DNA of 64,000 bases from Latilactobacillus fuchuensis DSM 14340 = JCM 11249 (GTDB lineage: Bacteria; Bacillota; Bacilli; Lactobacillales; Lactobacillaceae), in NCBI RefSeq assembly GCF_000615805.1, contig NZ_BAMJ01000006.1, positions 1-64,000 of the forward strand. Direction: 5' to 3'. Position 1 is the stretch's first letter; every line of letters starts with the position of its first letter. The notes below the pieces were generated by a model. That model worked only from the letters and a program-made list of their open reading frames with translations, did no database searches and was not told where the DNA came from. A program made the position numbers and the translations under genes. This document shows positions 1 through 8,851 of the stretch, piece after piece.

Positions 1-7
1 CGAAAAT

Positions 8-48
8 AAAAAAACACTTGTCCTAGTATTTTAAACTAAAACAAGTGT
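8..48 (-). terminator. Terminator after ROK kinase gene
   Basis: Inverted repeat ACACTTGT (14-21) / ACAAGTGT (41-48). Read on the minus strand it is followed by a run of T (complement of the A run at 8-14), and it lies just past the stop codon of the ROK gene. Confidence 0.7.
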
Positions 49-65
49 CGGATAAAGTTTTTTAT

Positions 66-949
66 TTAAATTAAGTCTGGATAGGTTTGTTTGAAATCAA
101 CCATCGCCCCAATTAAATTAGCATCGTTATGGTACTGACACGTCACTAACTTCGGCGTCACCGCTGCAATTTCAACCTGATTGAGAATTTTTTGGATTGC
201 TTTTTCTAAGGCGGGAATTAAGAAGTCAGCCTGCGACACCCCACCACCGATAATAATCGCTTCGGGATCAAAACTGTATTGTAAATTATAGATGCTTGCG
301 CCAAACTATCATACATGACTTGGGCTTCTTTTTGCGCTAAAGCATCCCCTTGTTGGGCCAACGCAAACACTTCTTGTCCAGTATAATCCGTCTGAGCTTG
401 TTGATTATACCGTTCCGCCATTCGGACTGCAGTCCCGACGTTACTCAAAATTGACCCATCAGCCGTTAACATATACCCAAACTCGCCACCGAGTAGATGT
501 GCGCCGTGTTGGACTTGGCCATTTTGGACGACCGCCCCACCAACGCCGGTGCCTAACACGAGTAATAAAACGTTGGCCAAGCCTTGCGCAGCGCCGTTGC
601 CGATTTCGGCTAATGCGGCACAATTCGCATCGTTTTCCATCACCACTGGTAAGCCAAAACGCGTTTCAAACTCACTTTGAATATCAAAATAATGAATGTA
701 AGGTAACGCGCTCGAACCTTCAATCATCCCAGTGGCCTTATTGACCGCGCCGGGCGTACTCATCGCAACGCCGACCACTTGATCACTGGTTTTAAAAGCC
801 GTGACAATCTCAGTCAACGCGGTATAGTAGGCGTTTAACGATTTAGGCGTCGGTATTTGACCCTTTTTGGTCAATTCTTGGTTGGCGCCATCCCATAAAC
901 CGTACTTAATGGTCGTGCCACCGACATCAATTAATGCTAAATTTTTCAT
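66..949 (-). CDS. ROK family sugar kinase, frameshifted near 300
   Basis: Cytosolic ATP-dependent sugar kinase of the ROK family. The N-terminus has the phosphate-binding motif DVGGTTIK; the middle has ENDANCAALAE (catalytic Asp) and the ATP-loop GTGVGG. The frame from 949 breaks at about 298-303, giving an unrelated tail. One extra base in the ggcgc stretch restores LAASIYNLQYSFDPEAIIIGG-type sequence ending in KQTYPDLI with a stop at 66-68, about 294 aa, a normal ROK length. The CxCGxxGCxE zinc motif of classical glucokinase/NagC ROK proteins is absent, as in BglK-like members, so the substrate cannot be named. It is divergent from the alcohol dehydrogenase at 1141. The frameshift is probably a sequence error. 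Confidence 0.85.
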
Positions 950-1040
950 GTGCTATAATCCCCACTTATTTTCAAACTTATGCCTTTTTATGTAACGCTT
1001 TCATTTTAGCACAATCGCGATAACTTACCTAATTGGGTTT

Positions 1041-1070
1041 CAGCGGACAGTTAATTTTAATTGTCCGCTG
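1041..1070. promoter_or_regulatory. Dyad between divergent ROK kinase and alcohol dehydrogenase genes
   Basis: Arms CAGCGGACA and TGTCCGCTG enclose an AT-rich loop. Both flanking genes point away from it, so it is unlikely to be a terminator. It may be an operator for a local sugar regulator (inference). Confidence 0.45.
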
Positions 1071-1081
1071 ATTTTTAGACC

Positions 1082-1109
1082 TGTAAGCGTTATGATACAG
1101 TTGTATAAT
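1082..1109 (+). promoter_or_regulatory. cre-like site and -10 of the alcohol dehydrogenase gene
   Basis: TGTAAGCGTTATGA (1082-1095) matches the CcpA cre consensus TGWAANCGNTNWCA at 13 of 14 positions. A perfect TATAAT follows at 1104-1109, so CcpA bound here would cover the promoter. Catabolite repression is inferred. Confidence 0.55.
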
Positions 1110-1140
1110 AATTCACATAGAAAAGGAAGTTGTGCTTATC

Positions 1141-2308
1141 ATGAAAACTAATTTTGACTTTTTAATGCCTAGCGTTAACTTTTTTGGCCCCGGAGTCATC
1201 GAAAAAATCGGTGATCGGACTAAAATGCTCACTATTAAGAAACCGTTGGTGGTCACGGATACTTTCTTGGAATCCGTTCCAAACGGCCCTGTTGCGCAAA
1301 CCTTAGCTTCATTAGACCAAGCTGGGATTGATTACGCGATTTTTAACGGCGTGGAACCCAATCCGAAAGTGCGCAACATCAAAGCTGGTAAAGCCGCTTA
1401 TCTAGCCGCTAACTGTGACGGGATTATCACTGTCGGCGGTGGTTCAGCCCATGATTGTGGTAAAGGGATCGGGATTTTATTAACCAACGGTGATGACATC
1501 ACCCAATTGGCCGGCATTGAAACCCTCGAAAACGCCTTGCCACCATTGTTAGCCGTTAACACCACAGCTGGTACGGGTTCTGAATTAACCCGCCACTGTG
1601 TGATTACTAACGAAGAAACTCATTTGAAATTCGTCGTTGTTTCATGGCGCAATATCCCGCTCGTGTCATTCAATGATCCGATGTTGATGTTAGACGTTCC
1701 CGCTAAATTAACGGCCGCTACTGGGATGGATGCATTCGTTCAAGCTATCGAACCTTACGTCTCAACTAACCGCAATGCGATTACGGATGGTCAATGTTTA
1801 CAAGCAATTAAGCTGATTGAAACGAGCTTGCGCGAAGCCGTCGCCAACGGTCACAACATCGATGCTCGGACTAAGATGTGTGAAGCCGAGATGTTAGCCG
1901 GAATGGCCTTTAATAACGCCGACCTCGGTTACGTCCATGCGATGGCCCATCAACTCGGCGGCCAATACGACGCGCCCCATGGTGTCTGCTGTGCCCTCCT
2001 CTTACCAATCGTTGAAGAATTCAACATCGTTGCTTGTCCCGATCGCTTTGCTGAATTGGCTGAAGCGATGGGTGAAAACATTTCAGGCCTATCAACGTGA
2101 TGCCGCTGAACTCTCAATTAAAGCGATGCGTCAAATGGCGACTGATGTTGGCATTCCAACGAGTATCAAAGCCATCGGGGCTAAACCTGAAGACTTCGAA
2201 TTGATGGCTGAAAACGCCTTGAAAGACGGCAACGCCTTCTCCAATCCACGCAAAGCGACTAAAGAACAAATCGTCGCACTCTTCCAAAAAGCGTACGACG
2301 CAGAATAA
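1141..2308 (+). CDS. Iron-containing (group III) alcohol dehydrogenase, frameshifted near 2095
   Basis: NAD(P)-dependent alcohol/aldehyde oxidoreductase of the Fe-ADH family. Visible motifs are GGGSAHDCGKG (nucleotide binding), TTAGTGSE, GMDAF (metal Asp) and HAMAHQLGG...PHG (two metal His). The residue four after the metal Asp, normally His, is Gln (codon CAA at 1741-1743). The frame from 1141 stops at 2100 after SGLST; the rest (RDAAELSIKAMRQMATDVGIP... to DAE) continues one frame over to 2308, so one base is missing near 2094-2099. Total about 389 aa, normal for the family. ATG 1141 is preferred over GTG 1132 because the SD AAGGAAG ends at 1129. A terminator follows. Confidence 0.85.
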
Positions 2309-2350
2309 ACTGTGACAGAACTTGGTTATCAATTGAGTACCAAGTTGAAA

Positions 2351-2385
2351 AAACGATTATCCGTACTAAGGATAGTCGTTTTTTT
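2351..2385 (+). terminator. Terminator after alcohol dehydrogenase gene
   Basis: Ten-base stem ACGATTATCC / GGATAGTCGT (one G-T pair) followed by seven T. Confidence 0.8.
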
Positions 2386-2578
2386 GATTTGAACGGAAAT
2401 TGATCAGTTTTGTCACGCGTCAACGAAACCTATTTGTTTAATATCAGAATACTGAGCCTTCTAATACTGCTTTTTCTATCTCGTTTTCGGCACCTAATTA
2501 GTCTTTTAAACCGTTTCATGGTACACTTAATGGATAAATGGCTGACCATTCGCCAATTAACAAAGGAGCGTCAACGAC

Positions 2579-2617
2579 ATGTCAATTCAACTACGTTTAA
2601 CACTGACAACTAAATAA
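2579..2617 (+). CDS. 12-residue leader peptide upstream of hflX
   Basis: Tiny frame MSIQLRLTLTTK with an ATG at 2579 and a good SD (AAAGGAG, 2562-2568). It is followed 60 bases later by an intrinsic terminator, and the next gene is hflX. This is the layout of ribosome-mediated attenuators in front of antibiotic-inducible genes. In Listeria the hflX homologue hflXr is known to be controlled this way. That the peptide is translated and senses antibiotic is inference. The remaining sequence between 2386 and 2561 shows nothing clear. Confidence 0.5.
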   Translation: MSIQLRLTLTTK

Positions 2618-2638
2618 ACGTTTGACCCACTCGTGGTC

Positions 2639-2708
2639 GCTTCTGTTGACATCCGCTTTTTAAATTCGATTATCAATCGTAAGAAGCTGCCCAAACAGCT
2701 TCTTTTTT
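2639..2708 (+). promoter_or_regulatory. Possible transcription attenuator of hflX
   Basis: Terminator stem AAGAAGCTG (2681-2689) / CAGCTTCTT (2696-2704) runs into six T. GCTTCT (2639-2644) can pair with AGAAGC (2682-2687) of the terminator's left arm, an antiterminator. The adjacent TTGACAT (2646-2652) can pair with ATGTCAA at the start of the leader frame (2579-2585). A ribosome held on the leader would block the second pairing and favour antitermination. Alternatives of this kind are seen, not tested. Confidence 0.5.
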
Positions 2709-2784
2709 AATACCTTTATTTATCAATCAGCACGGATTTGCAGTCGTGGCCCATTCGGTCAAGTCAACCTTAAAGGAGTTATAT

Positions 2785-4065
2785 ATGAAAGACACAACAC
2801 CACAACCTAAAAGAGTATTAGTGACCGGCGTTAGTAAACGCCAAGACAATTTCGATTACACCATGATTGAACTTGGTGAATTAGCGAAAGCCAACAACCT
2901 GAACGTCGTTGGTGAAGTTCGCCAAAACGTCGATCAAGCCAACCATGCCACTTATTTTGGCAAGGGTAAGGTTCAAGAAATTAAAGAACAAGCCATCGCG
3001 GATGATGTCGATATTATTCTCATCAACGACGAACTCTCCCCTTCCCAAATTCGGAACCTCGAAAAAGAACTCGGCATCAGCATCCTCGATCGCACGCAAC
3101 TGATTCTAGAAATCTTCGCCAACCGTGCGCAAACCAAAGAAGCCCAATTGCAAGTCGCGATTGCTGAGGCAAAATATCAATTACCTCGTTTGCACCCTTC
3201 TGACAACAAACTCGATCAACAAAATGGTGGCGGCGGTGGCACTAACCGGGGGACCGGTGAAACCCAACTTGAATTGGACCGTCGTTTAATCGACAAACGG
3301 ATTACCAAGCTCAAGGGTGAACTCGCCAAAATTGACCAACAACAAGCGACACAACGCCAACAACGTGATAAAAATCCCGTCCCAGTTGTAGCCCTCGTTG
3401 GTTATACGAATGCCGGTAAATCAACAACGATGAACCGGATTTTACAACGTCTAAGCCCTGATACACCTGAAAAACAAGTCTTTGAAAAAAATATGTTATT
3501 TGCGACCCTCGATACGAGTGTCCGCGAAATCACCTTACCTAACCAACAAAAGTTCCTGTTGAGTGATACCGTTGGTTTCGTCAGCAAATTACCGCATCAT
3601 TTAGTCCAAGCCTTCAAAGCCACCTTAGCGGAAGCAGCTGGGGCCGACTTATTAATCCACGTGGTCGATTATTCTGATCCAAATTACTTGAACATGATGC
3701 AAACGACGCAAGAAACGTTAGAATCATTAGGAATTAAGGATATTCCGATGATTGAAGCTTACAATAAAGCGGATTTAAAACCAGATACGCGTTATCCTGA
3801 AATCGACGGCACGCAATTGGTGTTCTCGGCCCGTGATGAAGTCTCTATTGATGCTTTGATTGACTTAATCGATAAACAACTATTTGGTCAATACCCGATC
3901 ATCGATTTTCTGATTCCGTATACAGAAGGCCAAGCAGTGACTTATTTAAGCGATCACGTCAACATTCTTGAACAAAGTTATGAAGAGGACGGCACCCATA
4001 TTAAAGCCCAAATCAATCCTGATTTACTGGGACCCGTTCAAAAATATACGATGACCACTGACTAA
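2785..4065 (+). CDS. hflX: GTPase HflX, ribosome-splitting factor
   Basis: 426-aa GTPase that binds the 50S subunit and splits stalled or hibernating 70S ribosomes. It has the N-terminal HflX domain, the glycine-rich linker GGGGGTNRGTGETQLELDRR, then the G domain: P-loop GYTNAGKST, DTVGF (G3) and NKAD (G4). ATG 2785 is chosen because AAAGGAG lies at 2772-2778; an upstream in-frame GTG at 2746 has no SD. A leader peptide and terminator upstream suggest induction by translation stress. It is single-cistron, closed by a strong terminator. Confidence 0.95.
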   Translation: MKDTTPQPKRVLVTGVSKRQDNFDYTMIELGELAKANNLNVVGEVRQNVDQANHATYFGKGKVQEIKEQAIADDVDIILINDELSPSQIRNLEKELGISILDRTQLILEIFANRAQTKEAQLQVAIAEAKYQLPRLHPSDNKLDQQNGGGGGTNRGTGETQLELDRRLIDKRITKLKGELAKIDQQQATQRQQRDKNPVPVVALVGYTNAGKSTTMNRILQRLSPDTPEKQVFEKNMLFATLDTSVREITLPNQQKFLLSDTVGFVSKLPHHLVQAFKATLAEAAGADLLIHVVDYSDPNYLNMMQTTQETLESLGIKDIPMIEAYNKADLKPDTRYPEIDGTQLVFSARDEVSIDALIDLIDKQLFGQYPIIDFLIPYTEGQAVTYLSDHVNILEQSYEEDGTHIKAQINPDLLGPVQKYTMTTD

Positions 4066-4076
4066 ACAATCAAAAA

Positions 4077-4113
4077 ACGACGCAACTTTCAATTGAAAGT
4101 TGCGTCGTTTTTA
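4077..4113. terminator. Bidirectional terminator between hflX and 4131 gene
   Basis: Perfect 32-base palindrome (ACGACGCAACTTTCAA and its complement, 4077-4108) with A run on the left and T run on the right. It serves the two convergent genes. Confidence 0.9.
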
Positions 4114-4130
4114 TTAGCGCTAATAGCTAT

Positions 4131-4568
4131 TTATTGATATTTTTGGAATACTTTACTAGCAGCAGCCATCATTTCTTCAACGTCAGCAATATTGACCTTA
4201 GGCACGGAGACAACGTCATTGTCGTACGTTGCAGCAATGGCCTGTAAGCCGTTGATTGTTTTGGGCGTCAACATAATGTAATCCTTAGCGTGTTCTGTAT
4301 CACGCATCCCCATCAATAATCCGGCTTTTTTAAACGTCATGATTTGTTCAATTGAATAACCAGCTGCTTCGACGGTCGTTAATTCGACATACCGACCAGC
4401 GGCCATTTCTTTAATTCGTTGTAAGACAATCGCATCGTCTAAACTGAAGCCGATTTGATCACAAATGGCATCCATTTTTTCAAAATATTGTAAACTAGCA
4501 ACACTTGCTCGTACACTATCGACGATTTCATTGACTGCTGGTTTTTTTTCGAGATAATAGATTGCCAT
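4131..4568 (-). CDS. Hypothetical protein, 145 aa
   Basis: I do not recognise this family. The protein begins MAIYYLEKKPAV and appears soluble and helical, with no membrane segment, signal peptide or known catalytic motif. The frame is open upstream to a TTG at 4631, but that part encodes a low-likelihood peptide and coincides with a large inverted repeat, so ATG 4568 is preferred although its SD (GTGGGG) is poor. It is convergent with hflX and monocistronic. Real coding is supported by length and codon use. Confidence 0.7.
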   Translation of the reverse strand: MAIYYLEKKPAVNEIVDSVRASVASLQYFEKMDAICDQIGFSLDDAIVLQRIKEMAAGRYVELTTVEAAGYSIEQIMTFKKAGLLMGMRDTEHAKDYIMLTPKTINGLQAIAATYDNDVVSVPKVNIADVEEMMAAASKVFQKYQ

Positions 4569-4574
4569 TTTGTT

Positions 4575-4638
4575 AGCCCCACTTTTAGAATTAGTTGTCG
4601 TTCTTGAATAACCTAATTCTATAATATTCAATGGGGCT
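4575..4638 (-). promoter_or_regulatory. Nested inverted repeat in the 5' region of the 4131 gene
   Basis: Two nested arm pairs: AGCCCCA (4575-4581) with TGGGGCT (4632-4638), and TAGAATTAG (4586-4594) with CTAATTCTA (4613-4621). In RNA the hairpin would include the G-rich stretch just before ATG 4568 and could hide the ribosome site. Alternatively it is an operator over the promoter. Confidence 0.45.
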
Positions 4639-4682
4639 TAAAACGCGGGCTTTTTTAAGTTTGAATAAAAAGCGCGAAAAAA

Positions 4683-7600
4683 TTATTTTAACCGGACGTC
4701 ACTGCCGGTAATTCTGAAAACAACCGGCTTTTCAATTAAGCCATAACCTTCAGGTGCCGTGACTTCTACTAATTGATAAACGGCCGGCGTCAAATAACTC
4801 ATAATTACTTGCCCCCGACTGTCACTCTTTAAATTCGTGATTAACACGTTGCCGAGTCGATCTTGCAATTCAAATTTAGCACCCGCTAACGGTTGATTCG
4901 TATTGCCGTCCACTTGGTTGACAATCACTGAACCCGGCCGTTGCTCGTTAGTCACTGTGACTTTCGTCATTTGATTCGCCGTGATTTCAAACGTTTGCGT
5001 TGGGGCAATTTGATAAGCCGTCGCGGCCGTTGTTTGAATCAAACGATATTGACCAGCTACTAACTTAGGCATCACCGCCTGGCCATTTTGATCAATCACG
5101 ACTTGTTTTTTAACCGTTTGACCGGTCGCCGTTTCAATTCTAAAAGTCGCGCCAACTAAGGCTGTTTTGAGTTTAGCATCACTATTGCTCAACACTAAAA
5201 TACCGGTTTCGGTCGTCGTTGCTTGTTTCTGATCGATGACGTTCAATTTGGTCGTTGTCTGGTCTGTTACGGTGATTTTAAAAGTCTTCGCATTCAATTG
5301 ATAGCCGTCTGCCACTTGCGTTTCTTGAACCGTATACGTTCCTGGCGTTAATTCTGCGACCTTTAATTGACCCTCCGCATCCGTTTTGTAATTCCCAATA
5401 AACTGACCTAATTGATCTTTAAGGTCAAATTGAGCACCCGTTAAGCGGTCACCCGCTTGATTCGTATTGATCACCGTCAACTGACCGGCTTCGGGCGTAT
5501 CTTGAATGCGTAACTGTTGATCCATTTTGCCATTAATCGTGATTTGATGGCTGGTTGCATCTAATCGATAACCCGTTGGGGCCACCACTTCTTGCACGCG
5601 ATATTGGCCGGTAGCTAAATTAGCGGCGGTTGCAATCCCATGTTGATTCGTCGTCACTTTTTGAGTTTGACCAGTCTGCACAGATTCAACCATAAACGTT
5701 GCGCCCGCCAATCGTTGTTCTTGCAAATCAGTTTTCACAATCCGCAAGTCGTGGGGCACAATCGTTGATTCGTGGCTGATTGACAATTGATTATAGCCAT
5801 AAGTCGTCACATGCAACCGGTAGACGGTTGCGTTCAATTGGTAGCCTTTAGGGGCTTTAATTTCGGTAATTCGATATTGACCGGTGACCGCGTTTGGTAG
5901 GACAATTAAACCATTTTGATCAGCCGTTAATACCCAAGTATCTTGACCTTGGTCATCCGCTTGATTGGTGGTGACTTTAAAAACGGCTCCCGCCACTGAT
6001 TGCCCATCAGTATTGGTCGTCTGAATCGTCAATGGATTCGTAGGTGCAACGGTTGTCCGTTGATCCGCGAAATTCACCACATGATTTTGCCGTTGTCGTG
6101 GATCTACCGTCACGGTTTTCGTCTCGGTCGCTAATTGATAGCCAGCCGGCGCCTTGGTTTCTTGAATCTGATATTGACCGGCAGCTAGTCCGGTAAAGCG
6201 GACTTGACCCGCTTGTGTTGTCTGAACTTGCGTTGTGCCGTCGGTTAGGTTAGTGAGCTTAAACTGGGCCTGATCGAGGCTAAAACCTTGCATATCGGTT
6301 TTATTGACCGTAATCTGGCCGGTTGTCACTGGTTGTACCGCTTGATTGGTCAAAATAAACTGTTGACCCTCAGTTCCGAGCGTTGCGCCATGAATCTGGC
6401 TATCCACCACGTAATTTTCCGCGGTCGTCACTTGTTGATACGTCAGTTTACCAACGGGCACGCGATTAACGGTCACTAAACCATTACTATCAGTCTTACC
6501 TGACAAGAAAGTCGTCTGACCAGTACCGCTAGCAACTACCGTTTTAATTTTAACGCGCGCACCGGCTAACGGATGACGCGTTGTTTGATCAACCACTTTA
6601 AACGTGACCGGTCCAACAGCCCGTTTCAAGCGTTGCGTAAACTCGTTGACACTTTGATTATCGATCGTGACCGTTCGCGCCGTTGGGGCTACTTGGTACC
6701 CCTCTGGTGCGGCTACTTGTGTAATCCGATATTGCCCCACCGGTAAGTTCGCTAAGGTTACGGCGCCATTCGCACCGGTCGTCACATTTTTAACAACTGA
6801 TTCAACCGAATCGATTAACTCAACTTTAAATTGAACACCACTTAACGCTTTTCCTTGGTAATCCGTCGCTTGTAAAACGCATTTGTGGCGCGTATCCGTT
6901 TTAACGACTCGGTGTTTAAACGTGACCGTTTGCGTTGTCTGATCCGTTAACGTCACATGTTGCGTTTGACTGGTTAATTGATAACCCGCCGGCACACTCT
7001 TTTCAGTCACCCGATAACGTCCAATGCGAAGATCATTGACCGTTGCTTGCCCATTGGCATCCGTTTTGACATCCTGACTCGTGCTACCGTCAGTCGCTTC
7101 AATGCGGTAGTCAACATTCGGAATAGGTTGCCCGCTCGCTGAAATACTCGATAAGTGCAAGCCACTGGTCTGTTCATAAGCTAGAAAAAGATTTTCAGTC
7201 GTTTTTTGCGCCGTCACTGTCACCTTTTGACTGGCCGGAACGGTCGCTGAATAACCTGCGATTTGACCCGCGGGCTGGATTTGGTACTCACCAATCGGCA
7301 AGTTTGACCAACTAACTTGGCCATTTTCGTCTGTCGTCCCCGTGACCGTTTGTTGGTCATTTTGCAATGCAATTGCTTCAAACTGAGCACCTGCAATTGG
7401 TTTTTGAGTGCTCTGATCTTTTAAGGTTGTTTGAATAGCCCCCACTTGTTGTTCAAACTGAATAGCCTGACTAACCGGTGTTTCTTCAGTCACGGCCATG
7501 GTTTGCATCGTGGTTTTCAATTGATAGCCTTGCGCAGTATTAACCTGAATTTGATATTGTCCAACTGGTAACGCCATCGTTGTTTGGCCATCAACACCGG

Positions 7601-8156
7601 TGACCGGTAATTGATAACTTTTGTTAGTTGTTTGATTAGTGGCCGTCATCAAAATATCCGCCAGCGGTTGCTTAGCCTGATCGGTCGCCGTTAAGGTTAA
7701 CTTGCCGGTCGGATTGGTATCAACATACGTCACTTGACCGCTGTTGAGATCATTTTCGGCAACCTCAATGATTTGCGCACTAAGTTCTAATTGGTAACCA
7801 GTCGGCGATGTGTCGGCGGTTAATTGATACCGTCCCGGGTTAATATGGGTTGCCGGTTGTTTAGCAGTCACATCATATGCGGTCGTAAAATTTCCTTGAT
7901 CGTCAGCGGTTAAATTGTACTTCACTCTTTGACCGGATAATGCGACAATCTGAACCGTCGCATTCGGCACCGATTGGCCTTTCTTATCGACCGCTTGGTA
8001 ATGCATATTATCGATACCACTCGTCGCTGGTGTCGTGTCCGTTGCAAACGCAGCGATTGGCACACTAAAAACGTTCACCAATAAACCCAATATGGCAAAC
8101 ACGACGATTAACTTTTGAAATAGATGTTGATTTTTAATCAAATTGGTAGTCCTCAT
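4683..8156 (-). CDS. Secreted multi-CnaB (SpaA-type prealbumin-fold) repeat protein, 1157 aa
   Basis: Large exported surface protein. The signal peptide covers residues 1-38 (hydrophobic KLIVVFAILGLLVNVF, probable cleavage after AFA). The rest is about 12 tandem CnaB/SpaA-type domains of 85-95 aa, each with a strand-turn like GATF or GAQF, a TDxxGQ segment, an LxxGQYRI stretch and an E(T/V)xAPxGYQL box that carries the isopeptide Glu. Only some repeats (for example VNKTD, IVKTD) keep an obvious isopeptide Lys. The C-terminus ends in ITGSDVRLK: no LPXTG, TM segment or charged tail is present, so it is not sortase-anchored as seen. Last gene of the unit from 12036, 14 bases after the Thr/Ser-rich protein. 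Adhesin or matrix role is inferred. Confidence 0.88.
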   Translation of the reverse strand: MRTTNLIKNQHLFQKLIVVFAILGLLVNVFSVPIAAFATDTTPATSGIDNMHYQAVDKKGQSVPNATVQIVALSGQRVKYNLTADDQGNFTTAYDVTAKQPATHINPGRYQLTADTSPTGYQLELSAQIIEVAENDLNSGQVTYVDTNPTGKLTLTATDQAKQPLADILMTATNQTTNKSYQLPVTGVDGQTTMALPVGQYQIQVNTAQGYQLKTTMQTMAVTEETPVSQAIQFEQQVGAIQTTLKDQSTQKPIAGAQFEAIALQNDQQTVTGTTDENGQVSWSNLPIGEYQIQPAGQIAGYSATVPASQKVTVTAQKTTENLFLAYEQTSGLHLSSISASGQPIPNVDYRIEATDGSTSQDVKTDANGQATVNDLRIGRYRVTEKSVPAGYQLTSQTQHVTLTDQTTQTVTFKHRVVKTDTRHKCVLQATDYQGKALSGVQFKVELIDSVESVVKNVTTGANGAVTLANLPVGQYRITQVAAPEGYQVAPTARTVTIDNQSVNEFTQRLKRAVGPVTFKVVDQTTRHPLAGARVKIKTVVASGTGQTTFLSGKTDSNGLVTVNRVPVGKLTYQQVTTAENYVVDSQIHGATLGTEGQQFILTNQAVQPVTTGQITVNKTDMQGFSLDQAQFKLTNLTDGTTQVQTTQAGQVRFTGLAAGQYQIQETKAPAGYQLATETKTVTVDPRQRQNHVVNFADQRTTVAPTNPLTIQTTNTDGQSVAGAVFKVTTNQADDQGQDTWVLTADQNGLIVLPNAVTGQYRITEIKAPKGYQLNATVYRLHVTTYGYNQLSISHESTIVPHDLRIVKTDLQEQRLAGATFMVESVQTGQTQKVTTNQHGIATAANLATGQYRVQEVVAPTGYRLDATSHQITINGKMDQQLRIQDTPEAGQLTVINTNQAGDRLTGAQFDLKDQLGQFIGNYKTDAEGQLKVAELTPGTYTVQETQVADGYQLNAKTFKITVTDQTTTKLNVIDQKQATTTETGILVLSNSDAKLKTALVGATFRIETATGQTVKKQVVIDQNGQAVMPKLVAGQYRLIQTTAATAYQIAPTQTFEITANQMTKVTVTNEQRPGSVIVNQVDGNTNQPLAGAKFELQDRLGNVLITNLKSDSRGQVIMSYLTPAVYQLVEVTAPEGYGLIEKPVVFRITGSDVRLK

Positions 8157-8170
8157 TTCTAGTCCACTGA

Positions 8171-8851
8171 CTAATCATTCCGAACTGCAAATAAACTACG
8201 GCCAGCTAACTCCCCGAAAATAACGCCCACATGTGTACTTGCACCACCACTCCCGCCAGGCGCTGGTGAACCAGAACCCCCTTGGAAAGCGACAATGTCT
8301 TTTTCGACTTGCGCATGATGTTTCTTAAAATCACGACGTTGTTTCGTTTTAGCAGTTGTTGATTCAGACGTTGCCTGCTGACTGCTCATCGTTGGTTTTT
8401 GTTGTAACTTTGATTTTGGCGCCGCTTGACCGTTCGTTGTGCCCGCCAAAATAGCCGCCGGTTGGGCGGTTTGTTTCGATTCTTGATTAGTGGCTGAATT
8501 AGGCGCCACTGGGGCTGCCGGTTGAATCACCGTTGTTCGCTTAGTCGATTCAGTCGTCGTCTGACCGAATTGTTGTCCAGCGGGTTCTTGCGTTGTCGGA
8601 CTCGATTGTTCCGATTCGCTTGAATCACTCGATTCATCCGGTGTCGTGGGTTTAATAGTCGTAGCCTTCGGATAGCTCTTGACGGTAATGTTGATTTCCC
8701 CACCCGTAATCGGAACTGATTGAACCGGCTGACCAACAGCGACCGTTGCCGCCGTTACCTGTTGCACTTGTTGGCGTAAAAAGCCCTGTGAAAAACGATA
8801 AACCCCTAGGCTTAAAATAGTTAATGAAAGTAAAGTCGTCCCCTTTTTCAT
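8171..8851 (-). CDS. Thr/Ser/Gln-rich exported or membrane-anchored protein
   Basis: 226 aa with an N-terminal hydrophobic segment (about residues 5-22) and then a long low-complexity stretch rich in Thr, Ser, Gln and Pro, typical of wall-spanning linkers. A basic patch (KQRRDFKKHH) and a Gly-rich segment (GGSGSPAPGGSGG) precede a short hydrophobic end. There is no LPXTG. Its ATG overlaps the TGA of the Mga-like gene (ATGA), with SD AAGGAG inside that gene, so the two are translationally coupled. It may tether or present the multi-CnaB protein encoded next; that is inference. Family not recognised. Confidence 0.75.
   Translation of the reverse strand: MKKGTTLLSLTILSLGVYRFSQGFLRQQVQQVTAATVAVGQPVQSVPITGGEINITVKSYPKATTIKPTTPDESSDSSESEQSSPTTQEPAGQQFGQTTTESTKRTTVIQPAAPVAPNSATNQESKQTAQPAAILAGTTNGQAAPKSKLQQKPTMSSQQATSESTTAKTKQRRDFKKHHAQVEKDIVAFQGGSGSPAPGGSGGASTHVGVIFGELAGRSLFAVRND

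Noticed and set aside
2410-2613. 67-aa frame in the ADH-hflX gap
   Set aside because: No SD, hydrophobic random composition, and it overlaps the leader-peptide region in another frame.
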